Below are positions 1-9,345 of a DNA stretch of 64,000 bases, piece after piece. The stretch covers positions 249,033 through 313,032 of the forward strand of contig NZ_NJGY01000005.1 of the NCBI RefSeq assembly GCF_002250505.1. Reading direction: 5' to 3'. Made by a program: the position numbers and the translations under genes. Position 1 is the first letter of the stretch, and every line of letters starts with the position of its first letter. Below the pieces are notes generated by a model. It did not search any database, was not told where the DNA came from, and saw only the letters and a program-made list of their open reading frames with translations. Source of the DNA: Janthinobacterium sp. PC23-8 (lineage in GTDB: Bacteria > Pseudomonadota > Gammaproteobacteria > Burkholderiales > Burkholderiaceae_D).

Positions 1-1
1 C

Positions 2-1162
2 ATGAACGAAATGCCTACACACTCAGAACCGACTCCAACGCCTGGCAGCGCCGTCTTGACGACGCCGCCGGCGGCCGATCAACCGGGCGCGTCCCCGCAT
101 GGCCGCGCGCCGACCCTGCTCGATCAGCTGCAAAAGCCGATGAGCATCGCCGTCATCGTGCTGGCGGTGCTGCTGGCGGCGCAAAGCTGGTCGAGCAGCA
201 AGCAGATCCGCAACCTGCGCGAGGAAGTGGCCAAGCGTTTGCAAAAGGGCGATATCAGCAACGCCGAAACGGGCGTGGTGGCGCGCAATGTGCAAGAAAG
301 CAACAAAGAACTGCAGATCAAGGTCGGCGCGCTGGAAAACCGCCAGAGCGAAACGCAAAGCCAGCAACTGGCGCTCGAGCAGCTCTACAACGACCTGTCG
401 AAGAACCGCGACGAGTGGGCCCTGACGGAAATCGAGCAAGTGCTGTCGACCGCCAGCCAGCAGCTGCAACTGGCCGGCAATGTGCCCGGCGCGCTGATCG
501 CGCTGCAAAACGCCGACCGCAGCCTGTCGCGCTCGGACAAGCCGCAATTCATCACCATCCGCCGCGCGATCGGCCGCGACATGGAAAAGCTCAAGGCCCT
601 GCCGAGCGTCGATTCGACCGGCGTGGCGCTGCGCCTGGACGCCGTGATCGCCCAGATCGACGCCTTGCCGATGCTGTCCGACGAAAAGCCGGCGCTGCCG
701 GCCGCGCCTGAGAGGGCGCGCAAGCCGGTGCCGGTGCGAAATGCGGCCGGCAAGCTGGTCGGGCCACCGGCGCCCGAACCGCTGCTGCTGCAAGTGCGCA
801 ATGGCTTCGATACCTGGAGCGGCGACATGTGGAACGACGTGCGCCAGCTGATCCGCATCCGCCGTGTCGACACGCCCGAAGCGCTGATGCTGTCGCCGAC
901 GCAGTCCTATTTCCTGCGCGAGAATATCAAGCTGCGCCTGCTTAACGCGCGCATGGCGCTGCTGTCGCGCAACGAGACAGCCTTCCGCAACGACCTGATC
1001 GCTGCCCAGGATGGCCTGGCCAAGTATTTTGATACGCGTGCGCGCGCCACGCAAACGGCGCAAGGCCTGCTGCGCCAGGTACAAGCGAGCAACCTCGCCA
1101 TCGACATGCCGACCTTGTCCGACAGCCTGACCGCTGTGCGCAACTACAAAGCGAAGTCCTGA
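2..1162 (+). CDS. hemX: HemX, uroporphyrinogen-III C-methyltransferase-like membrane protein
   Basis: 386 residues. A Pro/Thr-rich cytoplasmic N-terminus is followed by one membrane segment near residues 47-63 (IAVIVLAVLLAA) and then a long, probably coiled-coil, periplasmic region (residues 70-140), as in the HemX family. The family is found next to hemC/hemD/hemY in proteobacteria. Although named after a methyltransferase, HemX is thought to be a scaffold or regulator in heme synthesis rather than an enzyme. It is followed 4 bases later by hemY, which fits one operon. The start at base 2 is the first ATG in the window and a second ATG lies three codons on, so the true start could be either. 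Any upstream hemD lies outside the window. Confidence 0.85.
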   Translation: MNEMPTHSEPTPTPGSAVLTTPPAADQPGASPHGRAPTLLDQLQKPMSIAVIVLAVLLAAQSWSSSKQIRNLREEVAKRLQKGDISNAETGVVARNVQESNKELQIKVGALENRQSETQSQQLALEQLYNDLSKNRDEWALTEIEQVLSTASQQLQLAGNVPGALIALQNADRSLSRSDKPQFITIRRAIGRDMEKLKALPSVDSTGVALRLDAVIAQIDALPMLSDEKPALPAAPERARKPVPVRNAAGKLVGPPAPEPLLLQVRNGFDTWSGDMWNDVRQLIRIRRVDTPEALMLSPTQSYFLRENIKLRLLNARMALLSRNETAFRNDLIAAQDGLAKYFDTRARATQTAQGLLRQVQASNLAIDMPTLSDSLTAVRNYKAKS

Positions 1163-1166
1163 GCCC

Positions 1167-2363
1167 ATGCGTCTATTTCTCTGGTTACTCGCCCTGATGG
1201 CTGCGGCGATCGGTATCGCCGTAACGGCCCGTTTCAATCCCGGCAACGTGGTGCTGTTCTATCCGCCGTACCGCATCGACCTGTCGCTGAATTTTTTCGT
1301 GCTGCTGCAGGTGACCCTGTTCGCGGTACTGTACTTCCTGTTGCGCGCCCTGCGCGCCACCGTGCGCATGCCGGCCGAAGTGGCCGCTTACCGCCGCCGC
1401 AAGCGTGAGCGCGACGGCAACAAGGGCTTGCGGGAAGCCTTGAAGGCGCTGTTCGAAGGCCGCTTCGGCCATGCCGAAAAAGCCGCCCTGCGCGCCGCCG
1501 AACTGGAAGAAAACGCCGGCCTGGCCGCCCTGATCGGCGCACGCGCCGCGCATCGCATGCGCCAGTCCGAACGCCGCGACAGCTGGCTGGCCCGCATCGA
1601 AGGCGATACGGCCCTCAAGACCGCGCGCCTGATGACGGTCACGGAACTGCTGGTCGACGACCACCAGCCCGAAGCGGCGCTGGCCGCCGTGCGTGAACTC
1701 AACGCCAGCGGCACGCGCCATATCCATGCGCTGCAATGGTCGCTGAAAGCCGAGCAGCAGGCGAAAAACTGGCCGGAAGTGCTGCGCCTGGTGCGCTCGC
1801 TCGACAAGCACCGCGCGCTGCATCCGGCGCTGTCGTCGCGCCTGCGCGAACTGGCTTATGAACACTTGTTGTCTGACCGCACGCACGACGCCGAGTCGTT
1901 GATGCACGTCTGGTCGACGGTGCCCACCAGCGACCGTGTGAAACCGTATATCGCCTGCCGCGCCGCCACCGCCCTCAATACGCGCGGCCTGCACGACGAA
2001 GCGCGCCTGGTGTGCGAAGAGTCCCTGGCAGCGGACTGGGACGACCGCGTGGTGCGCGCCTACCGCGAAGCGGCCGCGCCCTACGGCACGCCGGCCCTGC
2101 TGCTGCAGATCGAGCATTGCGAACAGTGGCTGAAACAGCGTCCGCTGGACGCCGAACTGGCGCTCACTTTAGGCTCCCTGTGCCTGAAACAGAAATTGTG
2201 GGGCAAGGCCCAGCGCCACCTGGAGCAGGCCCTGTCCGACGCGACCGACCCGCGCATGGTGCGCGACGCCCATCTGAAACTGGCGCAGATGCACGACGCC
2301 TTGCAGCAGACGGAGCAGGCTGCGGCGCATTACCGGCAGTGCGCGCTGGCGACCATCCTGTAA
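1167..2363 (+). CDS. hemY: HemY, heme biosynthesis TPR membrane protein
   Basis: 398 residues with two N-terminal membrane segments (about residues 2-20 and 40-62). They match the HemY N-terminal domain, including the family-typical stretch on turning from the first helix (VLFYPPYRIDLSLNFF). The rest is helical TPR-like repeat sequence with many Ala/Leu/Arg residues. This is the proteobacterial HemY associated with late heme synthesis, not the Gram-positive protoporphyrinogen oxidase of the same name. It starts 4 bases after hemX and ends just before a strong terminator, so it is the last gene of the operon. Confidence 0.88.
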   Translation: MRLFLWLLALMAAAIGIAVTARFNPGNVVLFYPPYRIDLSLNFFVLLQVTLFAVLYFLLRALRATVRMPAEVAAYRRRKRERDGNKGLREALKALFEGRFGHAEKAALRAAELEENAGLAALIGARAAHRMRQSERRDSWLARIEGDTALKTARLMTVTELLVDDHQPEAALAAVRELNASGTRHIHALQWSLKAEQQAKNWPEVLRLVRSLDKHRALHPALSSRLRELAYEHLLSDRTHDAESLMHVWSTVPTSDRVKPYIACRAATALNTRGLHDEARLVCEESLAADWDDRVVRAYREAAAPYGTPALLLQIEHCEQWLKQRPLDAELALTLGSLCLKQKLWGKAQRHLEQALSDATDPRMVRDAHLKLAQMHDALQQTEQAAAHYRQCALATIL

Positions 2364-2364
2364 A

Positions 2365-2392
2365 GCAAAAAACCCGTCGCGAGACGGGTTTT
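2365..2392 (+). terminator. Rho-independent terminator after hemY
   Basis: A perfect stem, CCCGTC-GCGA-GACGGG, is flanked by six A and six T. It can terminate transcription from both sides: hemY on the plus strand and the interrupted TonB receptor on the minus strand. Confidence 0.9.
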
Positions 2393-2423
2393 TTGTGGGT
2401 CTTGCGTGCCTTAAAACTTGAAA

Positions 2424-3841
2424 TTAAAACTTGAAATTGGCCGTCAGCAGCGCATTGCGCGGGTCGCCATACACGCCGGTGCCATACGAGCCCATGCCCG
2501 GCATATAGGTTTTATCGAGCACGTTGTTGACGTTCAGCGCCAGCGACAGGCGCGGGCCCACCTGGTAGCGCGCCATCAGGCCCACCACCGCGTAGCTCGG
2601 CTGCGTGGCGCGCCAGCGGGCAGCCGTCGACAGCTGGTACCAGGTTTCGCTTTGCAACGTCAATGAAGCGCCAACCGTCCAGCCGGCCGGCAGGGTGTAG
2701 GCGGTGCCGAGCTTGAACAAGTGCTTCGGTTGGTTGGTGTTTACTGCGCTCAGGATCAGGTTGGGCTGCGGCGGAATATGCGAGGTGCGGAAAGTATAGC
2801 CGCCGGCCACGTTCCACGCCGGCGTGAGCTGGCCCGAGGTCTCCAGTTCCACGCCCTTGCTGGTGACGCCGGCGATCGGCCGGTAGATTTCGCCGCCCGT
2901 GATGCTGTTGATGCCCTGGTATTGCGGCGCGTTGTCCTGTTCGATCTTGAATATGGCCAGGCTGGCGTTGATTTTGCCATCGAGCCATTCTCCTTTTACC
3001 CCCGCTTCCATGCTCTTGCCCGTCAACGGGTCCAGCGAGCTGTCGCTGGCGTCCCTGTAATAGGTTTGCGGCTTGAAAATGTCGGTATAGCTGGCGTAGA
3101 GCGACCAGGTGTTGTTCAAGTCAAACACCACGCCCGCATATGGCACCACTTTCGCGCTCTCGTTCAGGTTGTCCGATACGGTCCGCACGCCCGCCACCGT
3201 CACCTGGTAGTCATACAGCTTGTACCAGCTGGCGCGCGCGCCGAGGATCAGCGACCAATCATCGATCGGGCGCAGGCGCACGGCGGCGGACACGCCTTTT
3301 TCCGTGATGGTGGTGTCGCGGTCGGCGCGCCTGGTTTGCGTCGGCAATGTCAGCACGCCGTCCCACAGCCGATAGTCGGGCACCGCCACCAGGCTGCTGG
3401 TATGGAGCTGGGCGTCCTTGTCCTGGCGCGAATAGCCGGCGCCCAGCATCAGTTCGTGCTGGCGGCCAAACAGGGTGAAGGGGCCGGTGGCGGCAACATT
3501 GGCGCTGTCGGTGCGCGCTTGCGTCGGCAGCGGGCCACCGAGCAGGCGGATGCCGGCGCCGGTCTGCTGGTTCATGTAGCCGTTGTAGGCCGAGCCGTAC
3601 AGCACGTCTTTCGACTGTTTCAAATGGCTGGCGGCGGCATCAAACTGCCAGCCGTTGTCGAAGGCATGCTTGATGGTGGCAAAGGTATTGGTGCTGTTGT
3701 TGTTCCAGTAGGACCAGCGCGCGGCCGGGTTCAGCGAGCGGCGAAAATGCGTTTGCGCGCCGTCGCTGTAGAACAGCGGCAGGTGGCCGAAGGTGGCGCC
3801 GTCGGCGCGGCTTTGCATATGGTCCACGCCCAGGCTCAGGG
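2424..3841 (-). pseudogene. TonB-dependent siderophore receptor, C-terminal part cut off by an IS
   Basis: About 470 residues of an outer-membrane beta-barrel that end in the aromatic residue (final TANFKF) required for barrel insertion. Family features include long antiparallel strand patterns and the terminal block with VNNVLDKTYM and GDPRN, as in the FecA/FpvA/FoxA class. The reading frame continues across the insertion into 5346-6327, which holds the signal peptide, STN domain and plug. The intact receptor would have been close to 800 residues. This half has no signal peptide and cannot function alone. The copy looks recently broken: no other frameshift is visible. Confidence 0.85.
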
Positions 3842-5345
3842 CATAGGTTTATACACATCTCCGCGTCAGCCCGCCAAGTTTGCTTGGCGATAACAGTGGG
3901 GCGGAAAAATCCGTTTACATTCAAGCACTTGCGGGAGCAGTTGTAAACTATTGATTTTTCAGGTTTACTCTCGTCTTTTGGCTCGCGAAATAATGACTAA
4001 ATCGACGCACTGGACGGGCCTGGAATTTGCTGAACTTGACCTTGGGGACTCCCGCCTTGACAGTCGCGCCAGGAAGATCGTGGCGCGATTTGCCGACAAG
4101 CCCTCGTCCAGCATTCCTAAGTCGTGCAATGGCTGGGCCGAGACGATCGCCACATACCGATTTCTCGAGAACGACGCCGTCGAGTGGCGCGACATCATGG
4201 CACCGCACTGGGCCAAGACGCAGCAGCGCATGGGCGAACACCCCGTCATTCTGTGCTTGCAGGACACGACCGAACTCAATTTCAACGGGCAGCAGATCGA
4301 AGGTCTCGGGCCGCTCAGCTATGAAGTCCAGCGCGGCATGTATGTCCATCCAACGTACGCCGTCACGCCGGAACGGTTGCCGCTAGGCGTGCTCGACGCC
4401 TGGATGTGGGCGCGCGAGAAGATCAACGCTGCCGGCGTTCGACCGGGAATCAAGGAAAGTGGCCGCTGGATCGAAGGCTACGGGCGGATCGCCGAGATGG
4501 CCGCCGAGATGCCGGCGACGCGACTGGTGTACGTGGCCGACCGCGAGGCCGATATGATCGAGCTGATGACCTACGCACAGGACTGCGGCACGCCGGCCGA
4601 CTGGCTGGTGCGCGCGAAGACCGACCGGGCACTGCCAGAGGGCGAGCGATTGTGGGCGCACACGCTCGATGGTGCGCCGGTGGGGGAAATCAGTTTCGTC
4701 ATCGGCGCGCGCGACAAACAGAAGGGCCGCAAGGTGCGCCAGCAACTCTGGGCCAGGCGTGTGGAACTGCCGGCGCGGCGCGGCGTCAAGATCGCTGCGA
4801 CCTGCGTCATCGCGCGCGAAATCGATGCGCCCGCCGGCATCGAGCCGATCGAATGGCGCTTGCTCACCAATCGAACCGCCACCACCGTCGATGAGGTGAT
4901 CGAGTTGATCGACTGGTACCGCGCGCGTTGGGAAATTGAGATGTTCTTCCATGTGTTGAAGAACGCCTGCAAGGTCGAGGCGATGCAGCTCTCCCACATC
5001 GACAATCTTGAACGCGCGCTGGCGCTGTTCATGATCGTGGCGTGGCGCGTCTCCTATCTGATGCGCATCGGGCGCATCTGCCCGGATCTCGACGCCAGCC
5101 TGTTCTTCGACCCAGATGAAATCCGTGGCGCTTACCTGCTCACGAAGGAGCGACGGCCGGATCAGCCTCCGACACTTAACGATGTGGTGCGCTTGATCGC
5201 GCGCATCGGCGGCTTCCTTGGACGAAAAGGCGACGGCGATCCGGGCGTCAAGACAATCTGGCAGGGCATTCAGGATGTGCGCGTGGCTGCACTCACCATC
5301 AAAGCGCTACGCGACGAAGCTGGGTGATTTGTGTATAAACCTATG
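3842..5345. mobile_element. Complete IS4-type insertion sequence
   Basis: A 1504-bp element with perfect 16-bp terminal inverted repeats, CATAGGTTTATACACA at 3842-3857 and its complement at 5330-5345. A 9-bp target duplication, GGCTCAGGG, lies on each side (3833-3841 and 5346-5354). It contains one long transposase gene. The ends resemble the IS50/Tn5 branch of IS4 (TTATACACA), and 9-bp duplications are usual there. It interrupts the TonB receptor gene. Intact ends and a perfect duplication suggest recent insertion and a still-mobile copy. Confidence 0.93.
3993..5327 (+). CDS. IS4/IS50-type DDE transposase
   Basis: 444 residues from the ATG at 3993. The upstream in-frame ATG at 3951 would give 458; neither has a clear ribosome-binding site. 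Tn5-transposase-like blocks are visible: the N-terminal end-binding segment (W-F--LGD-R), the first catalytic Asp in LCLQDTTELNF, the second in VYVADREADM, and the catalytic Glu in the YREK-like block (IDWYRARWEIEMFFHVLKNAC) near residue 320. The length is slightly below the 476 residues of Tn5 transposase. The frame is uninterrupted, so the enzyme is probably active. Confidence 0.9.
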   Translation: MTKSTHWTGLEFAELDLGDSRLDSRARKIVARFADKPSSSIPKSCNGWAETIATYRFLENDAVEWRDIMAPHWAKTQQRMGEHPVILCLQDTTELNFNGQQIEGLGPLSYEVQRGMYVHPTYAVTPERLPLGVLDAWMWAREKINAAGVRPGIKESGRWIEGYGRIAEMAAEMPATRLVYVADREADMIELMTYAQDCGTPADWLVRAKTDRALPEGERLWAHTLDGAPVGEISFVIGARDKQKGRKVRQQLWARRVELPARRGVKIAATCVIAREIDAPAGIEPIEWRLLTNRTATTVDEVIELIDWYRARWEIEMFFHVLKNACKVEAMQLSHIDNLERALALFMIVAWRVSYLMRIGRICPDLDASLFFDPDEIRGAYLLTKERRPDQPPTLNDVVRLIARIGGFLGRKGDGDPGVKTIWQGIQDVRVAALTIKALRDEAG

Positions 5346-6327
5346 GGCTCAGGGTGGTGCGCGGCGCCAGGTCGGCTTCGACGATGGCGTACAGGCTGCG
5401 CGTATCACGTTTGTAATAGTCGATATACGAGTCGGCGTTCTGCACCGCCGCCACCACGCGGCCACGCAGGCTACCGCTGGCGTTCAGGGGGCCGGCGACA
5501 TCGGCCACGCCGCGCAGTTTGTTCCACGAGCCGACGCTGCCGTTGAGCGAGCCGGCAAATTCGCTGGTCGGGCGCTTGCGCACCAGGTTGATGGTGGCCG
5601 ACGGATTGCCGGCGCCCGTCAACAGGCCCGTCGCGCCTTTCACCACTTCGACGCGATCATAGACGGCGCTGTCGCCAATGGCCGTGGTGTACTGGTTCGA
5701 GCTGTCGAGGGTATTGGGCATGCCGTCGAACTGGAAGTTTTCGATGGTATAGCCGCGCGCATAAAACGTGGCGCGTTCGCTGTCGTTGCGCCCGACGGTG
5801 ACGCCAACGACTTTCTCCAGGATGTCGGGCACGCTGTTCAAGGCCTGGTCGTCCATCTGCTGGCGCGTGACGATGCTGACCGATTGCGGCGTTTCGCGCA
5901 TCGACAATCCCATGCGGGTGGCCGTGCCCATCACGGGCGTGGTGTAGCTGCCGCTGTGCTCGGTGACATCGGCTGCTTGCGCGCTGGCCGTCACGCTGAC
6001 GGGCGCCAGCGTCTGTTCGCCGCCGGCGACGCGGCGCAGCGTATAGCCGCCATTGCCCTGGTCGACCGCTTCCAGGCCACTGCCGGCCAGCAGCGCGGCA
6101 AAACCGGCGTTCGGTGTATGCGTGCCCTGCAGGCCGGGCGAGGTGCGCCCGCTGGCCAGCGCCGGATCGTAGGTCAAGGCCACGCCGGCCGACGCAGCGA
6201 ACAGGTTCAGGGCCGAGACCAGCGGGCCGGCGGGGATCTGGTAATGCTTTGCGGAGGCGGCGGTGGCGGCGACCGGCGCGGCCATGGCGATGGCGAGAGG
6301 TAAAAGAGTATAGCGGTGATCAAGCAT
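5346..6327 (-). pseudogene. TonB-dependent siderophore receptor, N-terminal part (signal peptide, STN, plug)
   Basis: Starts at 6327 (MLDHRYTLLPLAIAMAAPVAA, a signal peptide). An STN domain follows (residues ~30-100, IPAGPLVSALNLFAASAGVAL), which in FecA-type receptors contacts the FecR anti-sigma factor. The TonB-box/plug region follows (RETPQSVSIVTRQQMDDQ, then RGYTIENFQFDG and VEVVKGATGLLTGAGNPSATINLVRKRP). It stops in the first barrel strands at the IS. The STN domain and the adjacent fecR- and fecI-like genes show that this was the outer-membrane sensor of a cell-surface signalling system. Confidence 0.88.
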
Positions 6328-6425
6328 GATGGGCCCAGGTAAAAGATAGACAGGTGGTTTTTGTTGCTCCTGTCTTGCAGGCCGTGCGAACAGCAAAAAA
6401 GATGAAAATTTTTCTGAAAATTTTT

Positions 6426-7439
6426 TCAAGCCGCTTCCAGGCTGACCCAATAGCGCGTCATGCTGCGCAGGCGCAGCGGGAACGATTGCACCAGCAACAG
6501 CAGCGCGCGGTCGGTGTCGGCCAGTGGAAACACGCCGGAGATGCGCAGCTGCGCCACGTTCGCGGCGCACACCAGGCGGCCGCGCCGGTAGCGTGCCAGT
6601 TCGGCCACCACTTCACCGAGGCTGCGGTCGTTGACCAGCAGGCTGCCGGTATGCCACAGGCCGGCGTTGTCGTCGGCCTGGCTTGCTGGCCCGATGGCGC
6701 TGGCGCTCAGGCGGGCCTGCTGTCCGGCGCGCAGTCTCACTGGCCGGGCAGGCAGCCGTGCGGCGCGCAGTTCGACGGCGTCGTCCAGCACGGCCACCTG
6801 CGCATGATCGTCAAACTGGCGCACGGCAAAGCGCGTGCCCAGCGCGCGCGCGGTGCCTTGCATGGTCTCGATGATGAAGGGGCGCGGGTCCGGCTGCGCC
6901 GCCGTGCCCTGGCCTTGCCGGTGGCGTGCCGTCTCTATCAGGATTTCGCCTTTCAACAGCCGCACGCACCGCTGCGCCGTATCGAAACGCACGTCGACGG
7001 CGCTGTCGGTATTCATGATCAGCAGCGAGCCATCGGGCAGTGCCACCCGCCGCTGGCTGCCGACCCCTGTGCTGTAGTCGGCCAGCAAGGGCCGCAGCAG
7101 GCCATGCTGCTGCGCACTCTGCCAGGACAGATAGCCGACAGTGCCGCCAGACGCCAGCAGCAGCACGCTGCGCAGCACCTGCCGCCGTGCTGGTCCGCCT
7201 GCGGCCAACCGGGCGCGCAGCACGGGCGAGGCGATTGCGGCCGGCGCCTGTTGCAAGGTGGCGCGCATCGCTTCGATGCGCTGCCAGGCGCGCTGGTGGT
7301 CCGGGTGCTGCTGGTGCCAGCGCAGCCAGGCCGCCTGCTCGGCCTCGCCCGCGCTGCCCGAGCACAGCCGTGCATACCAGGCGACGGCTTGCTTGCGCAC
7401 GGCCGCTTCGTCGCGCGACTGCGCTGTCGTTTGCTTCAT
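6426..7439 (-). CDS. FecR-type iron-responsive anti-sigma factor
   Basis: 337 residues from the ATG at 7439; the first bases overlap the end of the sigma gene (ATGA), indicating translational coupling. An N-terminal cytoplasmic helical region (DUF4880-like, AWYARLCSGSAGEAEQAAWLRWHQQHPDHQ) holds the sigma factor. One membrane segment lies near residues 87-103. The periplasmic FecR domain (GSQRRVALPDGSLLIMNTDSAVDV, then ARALGTRFAVRQ) precedes a C-terminal STN-like part that contacts the receptor. Its partner receptor, downstream in the same direction, is broken by an IS, so the signalling loop is probably uncoupled in this strain. Confidence 0.87.
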   Translation of the reverse strand: MKQTTAQSRDEAAVRKQAVAWYARLCSGSAGEAEQAAWLRWHQQHPDHQRAWQRIEAMRATLQQAPAAIASPVLRARLAAGGPARRQVLRSVLLLASGGTVGYLSWQSAQQHGLLRPLLADYSTGVGSQRRVALPDGSLLIMNTDSAVDVRFDTAQRCVRLLKGEILIETARHRQGQGTAAQPDPRPFIIETMQGTARALGTRFAVRQFDDHAQVAVLDDAVELRAARLPARPVRLRAGQQARLSASAIGPASQADDNAGLWHTGSLLVNDRSLGEVVAELARYRRGRLVCAANVAQLRISGVFPLADTDRALLLLVQSFPLRLRSMTRYWVSLEAA

Positions 7440-7930
7440 GGCGCCAGCAGCTCGCAGTGTGCGACGCAATGTTCAATGGCCGTGCACATGTAATTGCTGA
7501 CCGTGCGCTTGGTCACGCCCAGCTGCGTGGCGATCTGTTCGTAGGTGAGGCCGTCAAGTTGCGACAGCAAAAACGCCAGTCTTGCGGCCGGTTTGAGGCC
7601 ATCGAGCATGGTGTCGATGGCCACCAGCGCTTCCAGGACGATGGCGCGTGTTTCGGGCGACGGCGCATGGGTTTGCGGCAAGGCCGCCAGTGCCTCGAGG
7701 GAGGCCCGTTCGATATCCTTGTGGCGGAAAAAGTCGGCTACCAGGCCGCGCGCAATGGTGCCCAGGTAGGCGCGCGGCGCCAGCAGGGCCGGCGTGTCGC
7801 GGCGTGCCAGTACGCGCAAAAAGGTGTCGTGCGCCAGGTCGGCGGCATCGATGGCATTGCCCATCTTGCGGCGCAGCCAGCCTTGCAGCCAGCCGTGGTG
7901 GTCGCTGTACAGGGCGCTGATGTCGGGCAT
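7436..7930 (-). CDS. FecI-type ECF sigma factor
   Basis: 164 residues. Region 2 is visible (YSDHHGWLQGWLRRKMGNAIDAADLAHDTFLRVL, with the DAxDLxxDTFLR signature), as is region 4 with its helix-turn-helix (LDGLTYEQIATQLGVTKRTVSNYM). The start at 7930 was chosen because translation from there begins directly with region 2. It is the first gene of a fecI-fecR-receptor operon and is preceded by a Fur-box-like sequence, consistent with iron repression. Confidence 0.88.
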   Translation of the reverse strand: MPDISALYSDHHGWLQGWLRRKMGNAIDAADLAHDTFLRVLARRDTPALLAPRAYLGTIARGLVADFFRHKDIERASLEALAALPQTHAPSPETRAIVLEALVAIDTMLDGLKPAARLAFLLSQLDGLTYEQIATQLGVTKRTVSNYMCTAIEHCVAHCELLAP

Positions 7931-7962
7931 AGGCGGGGAGGGGGCGGAAGGCACGGCGCTTA

Positions 7963-7983
7963 GATAATAATGGTTCTCATTTA
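7963..7983 (-). promoter_or_regulatory. Fur-box-like operator upstream of the FecI-type gene
   Basis: The sequence GATAATAATGGTTCTCATTT closely follows the GATAAT-repeat pattern of Fur operators. It lies about 35 bases upstream of the sigma-factor start. Iron-dependent repression is inferred from the motif and from the genes it precedes. Confidence 0.6.
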
Positions 7984-8131
7984 CAAATCATAGCATTGGC
8001 CAGCCATCAATGCTACTGTTGCGCGATTGCTTGACAAGATAGCCACATTGGGCCTGCTGCATGGCACAAGGCGCGTGTACTTCGCTATAATTGCGCGGTT
8101 AAAACACTGTCAGCACACACGAGGAAACCCC

Positions 8132-8680
8132 ATGAGCTTGAACAAAGTGCCTTCGGGCCGCGATTTGCCGAACGATTTCAATGTGATCATCGAAATTCCG
8201 ATGAACGCCGATCCGATCAAATATGAAGTGGACAAGGAATCGGGCGCCATTTTCGTCGACCGTTTCATGGGCACCGCCATGCACTATCCATGCAACTACG
8301 GCTATGTGCCGAACACCCTGTCGCCGGACGGCGACCCGGTCGATGTGCTGGTCATCACCCCGTTCCCGCTGTTCCCTGGCGTGGTGGTGCGCTGCCGTCC
8401 TATCGGCGTGCTGAAAATGACCGACGAGTCGGGCGAAGACGCCAAAGTGCTGGCCGTGCCTGTCGACAAGGTCCTGTCGATCTACAGCCACTGGCAAAAA
8501 CCCGAAGACCTGAATGAACTGCGTTTGCGCCAGATCCAGCATTTCTTCGAGCACTACAAGGACCTGGAAAAAGGCAAATGGGTCAAGATCGACGGCTGGT
8601 ATGGCGCCGATGAAGCCCGTGCCGAACTGCTGAACGGCGTTGCCGCTTACAAAAAAGAGGCGGAAAGCGCCGCTTCGTAA
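8132..8680 (+). CDS. ppa: Inorganic pyrophosphatase (soluble, family I)
   Basis: 182 residues. Hydrolyses pyrophosphate in the cytoplasm. The family I signature D-G-D-P-V-D is present (SPDGDPVDVLVITP), as are KYEVDKESGAIFVDRF near the N-terminus and the late KxWY block (KWVKIDGWYG). The start at 8132 follows the ribosome-binding site GAGGAAA. The length is typical of bacterial Ppa. It is monocistronic, with its own terminator. Confidence 0.95.
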   Translation: MSLNKVPSGRDLPNDFNVIIEIPMNADPIKYEVDKESGAIFVDRFMGTAMHYPCNYGYVPNTLSPDGDPVDVLVITPFPLFPGVVVRCRPIGVLKMTDESGEDAKVLAVPVDKVLSIYSHWQKPEDLNELRLRQIQHFFEHYKDLEKGKWVKIDGWYGADEARAELLNGVAAYKKEAESAAS

Positions 8681-8697
8681 TTTGCCGCGCTCCACCA

Positions 8698-8739
8698 AAA
8701 ATGCCCCCGTTGCCAATACTGGCACGGGGGCATTTTTAT
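8698..8739 (+). terminator. Rho-independent terminator after ppa
   Basis: A long stem, ATGCCCCCGT ... ACGGGGGCAT, is followed by TTTTATT, 18 bases after the ppa stop codon. Confidence 0.88.
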
Positions 8740-8752
8740 TGCTGCAACAAGA

Positions 8753-9016
8753 TCAGTGGGCGGCGATCACGCCCATTTGCAGCGGCGCCTGCACGAATAG
8801 TTCCGGCACGATGCGCCAGGCCACGAAAGGCCAGTAGCTGCGGCGGCTGACGATGCGCAAGAACACCACGATCACGCCATTGCCGACAAAAAACGTCATG
8901 CTCGTTGCCAGCAGGGTCGGGCCGGCCAGGCCCCCAGCACTTGCACAACTGCCAACAGCCAGAAACGAGCACGGCCGGCAGGGCGGACAGTGCACGCCCG
9001 CATCTTCCTCGGGCAT
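8753..9016 (-). pseudogene. Possible remnant of an undecaprenyl-diphosphatase (UppP) C-terminus
   Basis: This minus-strand frame of 87 codons contains a hydrophobic stretch followed by VFLRIVSRRSYWPFVAWRIV. That resembles the last membrane helices of UppP/BacA (pattern: LLR-VSR-SF-PFAWYRI). Nothing upstream on the same strand encodes the catalytic part, and the rest of the frame has a poor Cys/Pro-rich composition. I read it as a degraded fragment; it could also be chance. The stretch from here to 9345 otherwise holds only AT-rich promoter-like DNA for the porin gene. Confidence 0.35.
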
Positions 9017-9345
9017 GACTTTTTCCGGCTTATCACAGCCACCATGCTGATAAAACAGGCAGCATGGGCCGACTGGTGCCTGCGCATGGCGCGCGCTGAC
9101 AGCGCCACCATCGTTGCCGGCTTGCCGCTGCCGCAGTCTGAACGTCGATGAACGCGCTGCTCCTCTTGCCTAATTACAACAAATTCAATAAGTTTATTGA
9201 TTATTTGCAACGCTATCTATACAATCAAATAAAACAAAAATATGCTTTAATAAACAAATATATCAAATAAAATAATTTAGTGCGTTTTTAAAAATAGTGT
9301 TTTAAAAATAACGATAACATCAGACCAGGCAAACGGAGAGAAAAA

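Noticed and set aside
2424..3827. The TonB receptor C-terminal frame as an independent gene
   Set aside because: It lacks signal peptide and plug and is continuous in frame with the other side of the IS.
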